From positions 62,001 to 126,000 of the forward strand of contig CAVRSD010000001.1 in the NCBI GenBank assembly GCA_963723765.1: a DNA stretch of 64,000 bases, given 5' to 3'. Origin of the DNA: DATBAX01 sp963723765 (GTDB lineage Bacteria > Acidobacteriota > Terriglobia > Terriglobales > Acidobacteriaceae). This document shows, one piece after another, positions 27,120 to 36,816 of the stretch (position 1 is the first letter of the stretch; the number at the start of each line of letters is the position of its first letter). Made by a program: the position numbers and the translations under genes. The notes beneath the pieces are model-generated. The model searched no databases and had not been told where the DNA came from. It saw only the letters and a list, made by a program, of their open reading frames with translations.

Positions 27120-28323
27120 CTAACTTTTCACTCCGGCAAGTTCAGCCACTTTCTCACTCTGTGCTTTTGCGAATACTTCCTGCGCCGCCTTGACTGCCGC
27201 ACCCAACGCTACTGGCTTGCCGGTCGTTTTGGCCAGCACATGCTCGAGCGCAGCCAGAATCCCGATGGTATCGATGTAATCGTAGTAGCCGATATGCGCG
27301 ATGCGGATCATCTTTCCCTTCATCTCGCCCTGTCCATTGGCCACGATCGCGGAGTAGGTGTCGCGGAATTCTTTCACCATCGCGCTCGAATCCACGCCCT
27401 CCGGCGCATTGATCGCAGTCAGCGCAGCTCCCGGGGATTTCGCAAACAACGTCAGTCCCAAAGCTTTCGCTCCTGCCCGCGTCATTTCCGCTGCGAGTTC
27501 GGCATTGTCCACCAATGCTTTACGTCCGGCGGCAACGTCGCCATTACCCATCTGGCGGATGAAGTCCAAAGCCGCTCCCAGCGCCGCAAACAACGAAGTC
27601 GCCGGCGTGTAGGACGATTCGCCTTTGGCCGAAGCCTTGCGCTCTTTACGCAAGTCAAAGTAATAGCGAGGATTTTTCGTCGTCTCCATGCGCTTCCACG
27701 CACGATCACTCACCGCAGCGTAAGCCAGGCCGGGAGGAATCATCAAAGCCTTCTGCGATCCTCCGATGATCGACGTCAATGCCCCAACCATCGACATCCA
27801 TGTGGGTGGTGCCCAATCCGGTGATGGCATCGACGACCAATAAAACGTCGTCGCCCTTTTCGCGCACCAGTTTCGCAATGCCTTGCACATCGTGACGAGT
27901 GCCGGTCGAACTTTCATTCGCCTGCATAAAAACTACTTTCACGTCGGGCGTTAGCTTCGCCTTTACTTCATCGAGCGTAAAAGTTTCGCCGTAAGGCTTG
28001 TTGATCAATTCCACATTGCAGCCAAAGGCTTTCGCCAGATCGCGCCAGCGTTCGCCGAACTTGCCGGCGGTAAGCACCAGAACTTTATCTCCGGGCGAGG
28101 TCAGGTTCGAGACCGAACCCTCCATCATGCCAGTGCCGGACGAGGCCACAATCAGCACGTCATTCTTGGTGCCGATGAAGTCTTTCATGTCCGCCAGCAC
28201 GCGCATGTACAGGGCGCGGAAGTCGGCGGTGCGGTGATGCATGGTGAATGCGGCCATGGCGGTCTGCGCCGCAGGAAGCAAAGGCGTCGGGCCCGGCGTA
28301 AAGAGACGATTCTTCAGCAACAT
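27120..28323 (-). CDS. Class V PLP aminotransferase, probable phosphoserine aminotransferase (one-base frameshift)
   Basis: Begins with LFTPGPTPLLPAAQ, continues with IVASSGTGMMEGSVSNL, the cofactor-binding DAITGLGTTHMD and lysine-containing GGSQKALMIPPGLAYAA. This is the alanine-glyoxylate/serine-pyruvate aminotransferase branch, used in some bacteria and archaea as phosphoserine aminotransferase. The neighbouring serA makes that role likely here, since its substrate is the SerA product. An extra base at 27771 (GTC G ATC) splits the gene; the repaired protein is 400 residues. The start ATG 28323 is close to a short AT-rich leader. Alternative roles such as purine or glycine metabolism cannot be excluded. 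Confidence 0.88.
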
Positions 28324-28487
28324 GTAAGATTTTGTCCTTCGTAGATTAAGAATGAATACTCGGGGAAATACCCTAATAGTTTATCGTGGAACCGCGCTTT
28401 TCGGGGGATGGGATGCCTGTGAATTGGTGTTAATTCGTGCAGAGCATTGGCTGCTGCTGCCGCGCCTGCGGCTATAATGTTGGAACT

Positions 28488-28947
28488 ATGAGCCTTAGCG
28501 AACAGATCCAAAAAGATATCGTGGTTGCCATGAAGGCCCGCGAAGAACATCGGCTGTCCACTCTGCGCATGGTCAAGAGCGCGCTCAAGAACCGCGAAGT
28601 CGAGAAGATGGCGCCACTTGACGACAAAGAATCCCAGCAGATCCTGACCACACTCATCAAACAGCGCAAAGAATCGGTCGAGCAATTCACCAAAGGCGGC
28701 CGCCAGGAAATGGCCGACAAAGAAGCTGCCGAGATCGAAGTTGATTGAAAGTTATCTGCCCAAAGCCGCAGGAGAAGCAGAAATCGTGGCCGGAGTAAAA
28801 GCCGCCATCGCCGAAATGGGTTCGCCAACGATGAAAGACATGGGCACAGTGATGAAGAACGCCATGGCTCGCTTCAACGCAGCAGGCATGCGCGTTGACG
28901 GCAAGGTGGTCAGCGAAGCGGTGAAGAAAGAGCTGGCGGGGAAATAG
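28488..28947 (+). CDS. yqeY: GatB/YqeY domain-containing protein (one-base frameshift)
   Basis: 152 residues when one extra base near 28741-28743 is removed (GAAGTTGATTGAA read as GAAGTGATTGAA). Homologous to the C-terminal helical domain of GatB: LSEQIQKDIVVAMKAREEHRLSTLRMVKSA, then IESYLPKAAGEAEIV and DMGTVMKNAMARFNAAGMRVDGK. The YqeY family is common but its function is unclear, probably tRNA-related. ATG 28488 is the homologous start. The gene stands alone, divergent from the aminotransferase. It is notable that a full gatB gene lies elsewhere in this window (57726-59204). Confidence 0.9.
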
Positions 28948-29273
28948 GATTGTGTGGCACGGACACTCTTGTCCGTGGCCTTTGACGTTGCCCTTCTCCC
29001 GGCGGCAGGTACAAAACTAGCTGCTATTCCTCACGGCAAGCCTTTCGCGGACAAGAGTGTCCGCGCCACACGAGTGTTTTCATGGACTTATCTGTAAGTT
29101 ATTGAAAACAGGCTGGAGTGTTCTAACGGGTTCGAGGGCGAACGTCTCTCGGACATCCTCCAGGAATGCCATGCAATCGCCTAGGATCGCCTTATAGGCT
29201 CGGTTCGCGGTCTCGGACGAGCCAGAGGCCCTTCCGAATCCTGCCGGCGCTTAAATCGCCTGCAAACGAAAAG
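28948..29273. other. 326-bp gap between yqeY and rsmI with a repeat pair and a possible gene remnant
   Basis: The left half is filled by the palindromic pair at 28953-29070. On the minus strand, 29080-29250 is an open frame of 56 codons without an early start (first ATG at 29172), reading ETANRAYKAILGDCMAFL followed by EDVRETFALEPVRTLQPV. It looks more protein-like than random sequence and could be a remnant or a short gene with an unusual start; I cannot identify it. Confidence 0.35.
28953..29070. repeat. Inverted pair of palindromic elements, TGTGGCACGGACACTCTTG type
   Basis: Left 28953-28977 is TGTGGCACGGACACTC followed by TTGTCCGTG; right 29046-29070 is its near-exact reverse complement (CGCGGACAAGAGTGTCC then GCGCCACA). 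Arms are 25 bp, separated by 68 bp. Each arm is also a palindrome around GGACACTC/TTGTCC. It is the same family as 18609-18759. Confidence 0.85.
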
Positions 29274-30146
29274 TTATCTTTTAGCTAATTTTAGGCGCTG
29301 CCATTCCCGGTAGGCTTCGCTCTTGGAAATTCCCAGCTCTTTGGCGATTTTCTTCAGCGCGGCTTTTTCGTCCAGCTTCTCTTCGGAGGCGATTTGCCGC
29401 AGGCGTTCGCTGATGGTCACGCGGGACGTCGCCTGTTTGGTTTCATCAGCTTTGCCGATCAGCAACGTGATCTCACCCTTGATGTCGCCACGCGCGTTGA
29501 GCGTTTCCAGAATCTCTCCGGCACTTCCGCGCAGGAATTCTTCGTGAATCTTGGTGAGTTCGCGGGCGATGACGATATGTCGTTCTGCGCCCAGCACTTC
29601 GACGATATCCGCGACCGCTTCTTTCACCCGATGCGGCGCTTCGTAGAAAGCTTGGGTATGCGATGAAGCCTTAATACTCTCCAGCATTTGTTTTCGCTGT
29701 CCACTCTTCGCGGGCAGGAAGCCGTTGAAACGAAACGAGTCCGTGGGCAAGCCGCTCGCGATCAGCGCGGCTAGAACTGCCGACGCGCCGGGAATCGGAA
29801 TAACCTGCACTCCTTGCTCAATCGCCAATGAAATCAGGCGAAAGCCGGGATCGGAGATGCCGGGCATGCCTGCGTCCGTGACTACGGCGATGCGCGTTCC
29901 CTTTTTCAAATCGCCGACAAGTTCTTGAGCGCGCTCGGCTTCGTTGTGTTCGTGATAGCTGGTGGTGCGCGTGGTGATGCCGTAATGATTGAGCAGCTTT
30001 TGCGTCTGGCGCGTGTCTTCGCAGGCGATCAGGTCAGCTTCTTTCAAAATGCGCAAGGCCCGCAGCGTGATGTCTTCCAAGTTGCCGATGGGCGTCGCGA
30101 CCAGATAGAGGCCGGGGGCGAGGGGCGGGCGCGCGTCGGAAGACAT
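29274..30146 (-). CDS. rsmI: 16S rRNA (cytidine1402-2'-O)-methyltransferase
   Basis: 290 residues from ATG 30146. Upstream in-frame sequence to 30323 is discarded because homologues begin at LYLVATPIGNLEDIT. Other marks are EDTRQTQKLLNHYGI, SYHEHNEAERA, TDAGMPGISDPG, PGASAVLAALIASG and FEAPHR-like FYEAPHRVKE. A C-terminal winged-helix-like tail (SERLRQIASEEKLDEKAALK) is typical. RsmI methylates the ribose of C1402 in 16S rRNA for decoding fidelity. It is separated from yqeY by a repeat-rich gap and from exbD by another; transcribed alone. Confidence 0.95.
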   Translation of the reverse strand: MSSDARPPLAPGLYLVATPIGNLEDITLRALRILKEADLIACEDTRQTQKLLNHYGITTRTTSYHEHNEAERAQELVGDLKKGTRIAVVTDAGMPGISDPGFRLISLAIEQGVQVIPIPGASAVLAALIASGLPTDSFRFNGFLPAKSGQRKQMLESIKASSHTQAFYEAPHRVKEAVADIVEVLGAERHIVIARELTKIHEEFLRGSAGEILETLNARGDIKGEITLLIGKADETKQATSRVTISERLRQIASEEKLDEKAALKKIAKELGISKSEAYREWQRLKLAKR

Positions 30147-30175
30147 GGGGGAAAGTTTAGCAGGGCTGCGTCGAG

Positions 30176-30282
30176 CATTGTCATCCTGAGGCAACGGAGG
30201 ACAAGACCTCTGCATTACGCACGGGCCAGAGCAAATGCATAGGTCCTTCGTTCGCAAAGGACGCTCGCTCAGGATGACAATG
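30176..30282. repeat. Inverted repeat CATTGTCATCCTGAG / CTCAGGATGACAATG
   Basis: Perfect 15-bp arms at 30176-30190 and 30268-30282, with 77 bp between. The core GTCATCCTGAG recurs as CTCAGGATGACA at 30927-30938. It sits in the divergent gap between rsmI and exbD and may fold as a hairpin in DNA or RNA. Confidence 0.85.
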
Positions 30283-30372
30283 GATGTGGGATCGGTGAGT
30301 GGCGGGAACTTACCGCGGAGCACGGGTGTCCAATGTTCTCAGACACGCGCGTGCACGAGAGGAACAAAGTTT

Positions 30373-30798
30373 ATGGCTTTCTCCAATGCAGGCAGTGGTC
30401 CGTCCAAGCCGCAAATCAATGTTACCCCGCTGATTGATGTGCTGCTGGTCTTGATCCTTGTGTTCATGGTGATTGTGTCCATGACCAATGAAAAGGGGCT
30501 GGAGACACTGATCCCGCAGCCGGCGCCGCAATCGAAACGGCCTCCCCGGGAAGACACAATTGTGATTCAGGTGAAGTGGAACGCTGCCAATCAGCCATCG
30601 TCTCTCAAAATCAATCAGGACAATGTGAGCTCGGAAGACTTGCACACCCGCTTGCAGGGAATCTTCGCCGGACGTGCGGATCGCGTGGCGTTTGTGAAGG
30701 GAGATGGCGAGGTTGATTTTCAAGATGTCGCCAAGGTGATTGATATTGCGAGGAGCTCAGGAGTGGAGCGGGTGGGACTGGTCTCGAAGGAGCATTAA
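30373..30798 (+). CDS. exbD: ExbD/TolR-family proton-channel accessory protein
   Basis: 141 residues from ATG 30373; the longer upstream frame is discarded because the family starts right before PQINVTPLIDVLLVLI, and AGAGGAAC lies upstream of this ATG. A single membrane helix (residues about 22-42) contains the channel aspartate in PLIDVLLV. The periplasmic domain ends in VERVGLVSKEH. ExbD with ExbB uses proton motive force to energise TonB-dependent transport or Tol function. No exbB, tonB or TonB-dependent receptor is nearby, so its partner must be elsewhere. It may be one of several paralogues. Confidence 0.92.
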   Translation: MAFSNAGSGPSKPQINVTPLIDVLLVLILVFMVIVSMTNEKGLETLIPQPAPQSKRPPREDTIVIQVKWNAANQPSSLKINQDNVSSEDLHTRLQGIFAGRADRVAFVKGDGEVDFQDVAKVIDIARSSGVERVGLVSKEH

Positions 30799-30892
30799 TG
30801 TGATCCCAAAATGCCTTCTTCTTCGGAGCATCTCAGACTTGTCAATTTGAGACCTGACGGTGTGTGGGATGCGGTAGGGGTCCTTCGACTCC

Positions 30893-30922
30893 GAATCAGC
30901 GTTCGCGAGCGAACGCTGATTC
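30893..30922. repeat. Perfect palindrome GAATCAGCGTTCGC-GA-GCGAACGCTGATTC
   Basis: Arms of 14 bp (30893-30906 and 30909-30922) around a 2-bp centre, followed by CTCAGGATGACA. It lies between exbD and the convergent der gene, in a gap of 241 bp that has no gene. Candidate bidirectional transcript end or repeat element. Confidence 0.75.
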
Positions 30923-31039
30923 TGCGCTCAGGATGACATGGGAGCTTAGAGATTCGGTGAGATGCCGGCAGCATTGGCTGGGCCAACGAGAGTGCCTCGC
31001 TGCGCTTGGCTGGACAGCCAGCGGACCCAACGGCTGGTT

Positions 31040-32525
31040 CTAAGAATTTCGGGCGCGGACTTTGATCCAGATTGGTGAGCCGATGAAGCCGAAGGCTTTG
31101 CGGATCTGGTTTTCCAGGAACCGCTGATAGGCGAAGTGCAGTTTTACTTTTCTATCGGTGAAGAGGACGAAAGTTGGCGGGGAGACGCCGGCCTGGGTCA
31201 CGTAGAGAATTCGGACTTGCTGCTTGGCGGGGACGGAGGCGCGTTCGAAGTCCACGTATTTGAGGAAGCGGTTCATTTCGCCGGTGGTGACGCGCTTGGC
31301 GCGTTCGGCGGCGACTTTTTCAAGCATGGGGAAAATCTTGTCGGTGCCGACGCCCGTCGCGGCGGAGATGAATAGCACCGGCGCGTAGCTTAGAAATTTC
31401 ACTTCATCGCGCAGGCGCTCTTCGTAGGCTTCGCGGTCGGCGGGGCGCTTGCTGTCCTGCATGCGGGCGGCTTTGGACTGGCCGATCGCTTTCTTCTCGC
31501 CACTGATCACCAGGTCCCATTTGTTCACGATGATGATGACCGAGCGTCCGCTGTCGTGGGCGTAGCCGGCGATGGAAGCGTCGAGGCCGCTGACGCCTTC
31601 GGTGGCGTCGACCACCAGCAGCGCGATGTCGGCGGCTTCGATATGTTTGCGCGACATGACGACGGAAAGTTTTTCCGCCATCAGATGAGTCTTGCCTTTG
31701 CGGCGAATGCCGGCGGTGTCGATGAAGCGGAATTGATGGCCGTTGTAGTCGATGATTTCGTCTATGGCGTCGCGGGTGGTGCCGGGGATGGGCGAGACGA
31801 TGGCGCGATCAGTTTTCGTGAGCCGGTTCAGCAGCGTGGATTTGCCGACGTTGGGGTGTCCGATGATGGCGACTTTGATTTCTTTGTCGGGCCGTTCTTC
31901 GGTTTGGTCGATGCCCTCGGCGATGTCGGCTTTTTTGTTTTGCTCGGGAGAGCGGACTTTCGGAGATTCCGGCGCCAGCGTGTCGAGATGCAGGGTTTCA
32001 AAAATGGCGTCGAGAATGTCGTCAACGCCGCGGCCGTGCTCGGCGGAGACGGGAAATATTTGCTTAATGCCGAGACGATGGAATTCGTCGATGAGGCGAT
32101 TTTGTTTTTCGGTGTCGATTTTGTTGACGGCCAGAAATAACGGCTTGCCGCTGCGAATGAGCAGACGGGCGAGTTCGAGATCGGCGGAGGAGAGTTCGGT
32201 GCGTCCGTCGACCACCATGATGACGGCGTGGGCTTCTTCGAGCGCGACTTTGGCCTGGCGGAAAATTTCCGTCGGGAATGAAATCTTTTTCTTCGGGGAC
32301 GATGCCGCCGGTGTCCACGATGCGCAGGCTTTGTCCGCGCCAATCGGCCTGCGCGTACATGCGGTCGCGGGTGATGCCGGGTTCGTCGCCGACAATGGCA
32401 CGGCGCGATCCAACGATGCGATTGAACAGCGTGGATTTGCCCACGTTGGGGCGTCCGACGATGGCGATGGTGGGGACGCCTTCGACGATCGGCGTGCTTA
32501 GCGAACTGGATTTAATTCGGGTCAT
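31040..32525 (-). CDS. der: Ribosome-associated GTPase EngA/Der (one-base frameshift)
   Basis: Double-GTPase of 50S ribosome assembly. First G domain: GRPNVGKSTLFNRIVGS and DTGGIVPEE; second: GHPNVGKSTLLNRL, DTAGIRRKG and the specificity motif NKWDLV, then the KH-like C-terminal domain. An extra C at 32273-32276 (ATTCCCGACG should be ATTCCGACG) breaks the frame right after the first DTGG loop; repaired length is 494 residues, somewhat longer than E. coli Der because of an acidic insert between domains. Der is essential in most bacteria, which argues that the break is a sequence error. Divergent from dinG across a 217-bp repeat-bearing gap. Confidence 0.94.
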
Positions 32526-32532
32526 GAGAGCG

Positions 32533-32723
32533 GTCGTTGGTCGTGCGTCGTTGGTCGTTGGCTAAAACCTGGTCCCTCAGGCGCTGAAGCGCGTTCAACA
32601 AATGGAGCTTTAATCGCAGCGCTAGGAAGCGCTGCGCCACCCAAAATCAGAAGCATTCTGTATTCAATTCCGTAGCCATTGGTCTTGGGCTCTTGCCAAC
32701 GACGAACGACCAAGGACCAACGA
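32533..32723. repeat. Inverted pair of 7-bp tandem repeats (GTCGTTG)n / (CCAACGA)n
   Basis: Left: GTCGTTG 32533-32539, GTCGTGC 32540-32546, GTCGTTG 32547-32553, GTCGTTG 32554-32560. Right: CCAACGA 32696-32702, CGAACGA 32703-32709, CCAAGGA 32710-32716, CCAACGA 32717-32723. Consensus units are complementary. Between the arrays lies a palindrome CGCAGCGC-TAGGAA-GCGCTGCG (about 32612-32636). This fills almost the whole gap between divergent der and dinG. Confidence 0.85.
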
Positions 32724-32742
32724 CTTCACTCCGTAGCATCGA

Positions 32743-34822
32743 ATGCCAACAGCTCAAGCGGCCTGTCCCAACGAACCGACTGCCGCTATTATAGAGACTC
32801 CCGTGTCCTCGACTTCCCAGCCCGGAGCTTCTTCAGAAAGTTCCAAGGCAAGCGGCGCGCGGAAATATGATGTCTCGCTGTATCAGTTCTTTTCTCCTGG
32901 AGGCGTGCTGTCGCGCACCCATCCGGCCTACGAATTTCGCCGCGGACAATTGCAAATGGCGCAGGCCGTGGAACAGGCGCTGGAAGAAAAACGCCATTTG
33001 ATCGTGGAAGCCGGCACGGGTACGGGAAAAACTTTGGCGTATCTGGTGCCTGTGATTCGCTCCGGCAAGCGGGTGATCATTTCCACCGGCACCAAGAACC
33101 TGCAGGAACAACTCTTCCATAAGGATATACCGTTTCTCGAACAGGCGCTCTTTCCCAACGGCGAAGGCAAGCTGAACGTCTGTTACATGAAGGGACGCGA
33201 GCAATTATTTGTGCCGCAAAAAACTTTACGATCTGACCGATCAGCCGGTGCTGAGCGGCTATGAAGAGATTGAGCATTATCGCGCGATTGCGGCGTGGGA
33301 GAAGACAACGGGGACTGGGGACCGGGCGGAACTGGCGTCACTGCCCGAGGCCAGCGCGTTGTGGCACAAGATTGATGCGCGGGCCGATACGTGTCTGGGG
33401 CAGAAATGCAGCGCGTTCGACAAATGCTTCATCACCGAAATGCGGCGGCGGGCGATGGAGAGCGACATCATTATTGTGAATCATCATTTGTTCTTTGCCG
33501 ATCTAGGGATCAAGCAGCAAGCGGAATACGCGCCGGACGCGGGCATACTGCCGGAGGTCGGCGCAGTGATTTTCGATGAAGCGCACGAATTGGAAGACGT
33601 GGCTGGCGGCTACTTCGGCGTGGCCGTGAGTAACGGGCGATGCGAAGAATTGTGCCGCGACGTGGAAGGCTCGTTGCAGCGAAATCACATGTTGACGTCT
33701 GCGCTTTCGGGCGCGGTGAAAAGTCTGCGCGATCGCGCGATGTTTTTCTTCGCGTTGCTGCCGCAAGGGAAAGAACGATTTGCGTTTGAAAATCGGCGCG
33801 AGTTTCTGGAAGAGAATGGCGACGAGTATCTGGCGTTGCAGCAGTCATTACGAGGGCTGGGATCGGCGCTGGAAGGCTTGCCCTCGAAGCCGGAAGAGAT
33901 TTTTAACTTTGCTCGCCGGGCGCAGGAGTTGCAGGTGCAGCTCGGCTTCCTGATGGAATCCGAGGATCGCAACACCGTGTTCTGGATCGAGCGGCGGCGT
34001 GGGGGTCGGGACAAGCAGAATGTTTATCTGCAAGCCACTCCGATTGATGTGGCGCCGATCCTGAAAAGCTGCCTGTTCGACAATTTGGATTGCGCGGTAC
34101 TGACTTCGGCGACGCTGGCCGTTGGCGGAGGGTTTGAGTACATGCGGCGGCGGCTTGGCCTGGAGCATACGCGAGAAGTGGTGCTGCCGTCACATTTTGA
34201 TTATGAGAACCAGGCAGTACTTTATGTGCCTCCCGATTTGCCAGACCCGCGCACCCCGCAATTTGCACCGCAGGCGGCGGATTGCATTCGCCGGTTGCTG
34301 GAAATCACGCGTGGACGGGCGTTCGTGCTGTTTACCAGCCATGCCCAGATGAAAGACGTTTATCAGCGGCTGCTTGGGGTGTTGGATTTTCCGTTGCTGC
34401 TGCAAGGGGATGCTCCGAAATCCGCGCTGCTCGAGGAGTTCAGGCTGACGCCGCATGCGGTGCTGTTTGCAACTTCATCCTTCTGGCAGGGCGTCGACGT
34501 GCAGGGCGAACAACTGAGTTGCGTGATCATCGACCGGCTGCCGTTTGCGGTGCCGAGCGATCCAGTAGTTGCGGCGCGGGTGAAGTTGATTGACGCCGAG
34601 GGCGGCAATGCATTCTTTCAATATCAGGTACCTGCGGCGGTGATCACGCTGAAGCAGGGCTTCGGACGGTTGATCCGGTCGCTGCATGATCGTGGATTGC
34701 TGGCTCTGCTGGATAATCGGATTTTGAAAAAGCAGTATGGGAAAGTTTTTATTGAGAGCCTGCCAAATTATAAGAAGACCACCGACATGAAGGTCGTGGA
34801 GCAGTTTTTTGGAGTTGAGTGA
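32743..34822 (+). CDS. dinG: Rad3/DinG-type ATP-dependent DNA helicase (one-base frameshift)
   Basis: Superfamily 2 helicase with Walker A AGTGTGKT, the DEAH box DEAHELEDVAGG, an Fe-S cluster domain with cysteines around CLGQKCSAFDKC plus the preceding YLC, and the C-terminal motif LIRSLHDRG. An extra C at 33202 (GAGCAATTATTT should be GAGAATTATTT, giving GRENYLC) breaks the frame; repaired length is 692 residues. It unwinds damaged or R-loop-bearing DNA. The N-terminal 40 residues (MPTAQAACPNEP onward) are low-complexity and may not all be translated. Divergent from der. Confidence 0.92.
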
Positions 34823-34854
34823 CGGTTCCGTACAAGTGTGCAGAAATCTGCATC

Positions 34855-34882
34855 TTGACATAGGAAACTGGCGCAGTATGCT
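34855..34882 (+). promoter_or_regulatory. Sigma-70-type promoter of the PNGase A-like gene
   Basis: A -35 TTGACA (34855-34860), 16-bp spacer and -10 TATGCT (34877-34882), 26 bp before the start codon. This is the clearest consensus promoter in the window. Confidence 0.6.
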
Positions 34883-34908
34883 TTTCGCTTCGAAAGGATT
34901 CCCTCCCC

Positions 34909-36607
34909 ATGACAAATCGTTTAGCGTTCAGCAAGACTTTTTCTCCGCGTGCGGTTTCCGCAGCTTTTCTTTTTCTCTTCGTTGCCGGCGTAAGTACGAT
35001 GCCGGGCTTTGCCGCCACGCGCTACAAGATTGGATCGCAAAATACGGTGACGGCGGACCGGCTGGTGCCGCGCCCGAGCACGACGCCTTGCGTGGTGCAG
35101 CTTTTTGCCAATGTTGCGTTCGACGATTTCAATCCGCGCACATTCACCTACACGCCGCCCGCGAATTGCCCGGGACCGTGGGAGAAGGTGGTGTTCGAGG
35201 GAGATTTTTCGGTTTCGGCGGGAATTCAATATGACCGCACTGCGAATATCTGGCTGGGCGCGACGAATATTTACTTCGGTACCACGGCTGAGCCGTCTCC
35301 AAATTTCGGGCCTTCCTGGCATGTAGAGACGGACCTCACCGATTACAGCTCGATCTTCGGCACGGCGCAATCGGGACAGGCGGATATCGGCAATCTGGTG
35401 AATAGCACTTACACGGGGATTATTTACGGAACGGCCACGCTGGAGTTTTATCCTCTGACGGCGAAGCAGAAAGCTCCGCAGACGTTTCGATACGGTGTTG
35501 GCGCTTTCCGCGGGGCCGGATGGCGGAACGGTCGCGCTGGGATCTTCCACGGACACTCTGGCGGGGACTTTCACTTTGCCGATGAACATTGATGAGGCTT
35601 ATCTCGATGTGCTGGCGCAGAGCCAGTCGAACGATGAGTTCTGGTATACCTGCGTTCCCAATGATGTGACGTCGGAACTCGAAAGCTGCGGCAACACGGC
35701 TTTTCGCGAGACGGAAGTGACTATCGATGGAACTCCCGCCGGAGTGGCGCCGGTTTATCCGTGGATTTACACCGGCGGCCTTGATCCCTATTTGTGGTTT
35801 CCGCTACCCGGCGTGCAGACGTTGAATTTTATTCCTTACCGCGTGAACCTCACGCCTTTTGCCGGATTGCTCAGTAATGGGCAGCCGCACACGGTTTCGC
35901 TGAGCGTGTTCAATGCCGATAGTTATTTCTCTGCGACGGCAAATCTTTTGTTGTTGCTCGATCACGGCGCCAGCCAGGTCACGGGAGCGGTGACGACGAA
36001 TACGCTTTCCGCGAACCCTAACCCGTCCATCGTTGAGAACATTAAGGTGGGGAACAACGTCACAGGCACGGTCACTGTGAAATCGAATCGCATATTCGAT
36101 ATTTCGGGATACGTGGTGACCTCTGCCGGGACAGTCACGACCTCAATTTCGCAGGCGATCAATTTCTCCAGCAAGCAGCGATTCAAGCTCACGGATTCGG
36201 TGTACAGCCAGAATATTACGCAATCCACCACCACCCAATCCTGGACAACCCAGGCCGACAGTTCAGGGATTCAATCCAGTTACGACCGGCAGGATTATCC
36301 ATTGAGCGTGAATTATTTTTATGGAGTGAATCCCGACGGCACCTCCGCGCAGACCGTGCCCATCCGGCAGGAATATCACGATCAATCCACGGTGGAAAAG
36401 AACGGAAAAGTGGTTGCTTCCACCGATACGGACGACACCGTGAACAACGTCGATACATTGTTGATCGATGCTTCCGGCAACTTGACGGGGAATCAAGGGC
36501 AGGCGGGTTCACAGCAGTATTTGTTTAACAACTTGTTCAGTTGTTATGACGTGAACTTGACGGCGGCGAATAATTTGTTGACTGGCGTGACGAAGGGGTG
36601 CAATTAG
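34909..36607 (+). CDS. Peptide-N4-(N-acetyl-beta-glucosaminyl)asparagine amidase A-like secreted protein (one-base frameshift)
   Basis: Signal peptide (SAAFLFLFVAGVSTMPGFA) then the PNGase A family pattern: PCVVQLFANVAFDDF, CPGPWEKVVFEGDF, QYDRTANIWLGATNIYFGTT, WHVETDLTDYSSIFG, NLVNSTYTGIIYGTATLEFY, NDEFWYTCVPND, EVTIDGTPAGVAPVYPWIYT and LPGVQTLNFIPYRVNLTP. This family removes N-glycans from glycopeptides; it is best known from plants and fungi. An extra T at 35485-35487 splits the frame; repaired length is 565 residues. AAGGA precedes the start. The presence in a bacterium may reflect growth on plant or fungal material. Activity cannot be proven from sequence. Confidence 0.85.
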
Positions 36608-36816
36608 TGATTTCTGTGGCGCCCTGCGGGTGGGTGCTCTAAGGGACACCTACCCCGGACTTCCGTCCGGGGCTTTCACATTCCGCTCCTTCGGAGCTGG
36701 TTTGGTTCTGAGCGGTTCCGGCTCGGAACGCGGGGTAGAATGGTGCGCGTGAGATCCCTCGCCCGGTTAAAACCCGCCGGGTCTTCGGGATGACCTCAAA
36801 AAATAACAGATTATTT
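36608..36816. other. 209-bp gap between convergent genes with hairpins
   Basis: CCCCGGAC-TTCC-GTCCGGGG (36653-36672) is a perfect 8-bp hairpin, followed by a second small palindrome (GCTCCTTCGGAGC). No gene is evident. It may end transcription of both convergent genes. Confidence 0.55.

Noticed and set aside
26532..27824. 430-codon plus-strand frame, plus a 289-codon one from 26102
   Set aside because: Antisense to serA and the aminotransferase; no coherent domain.
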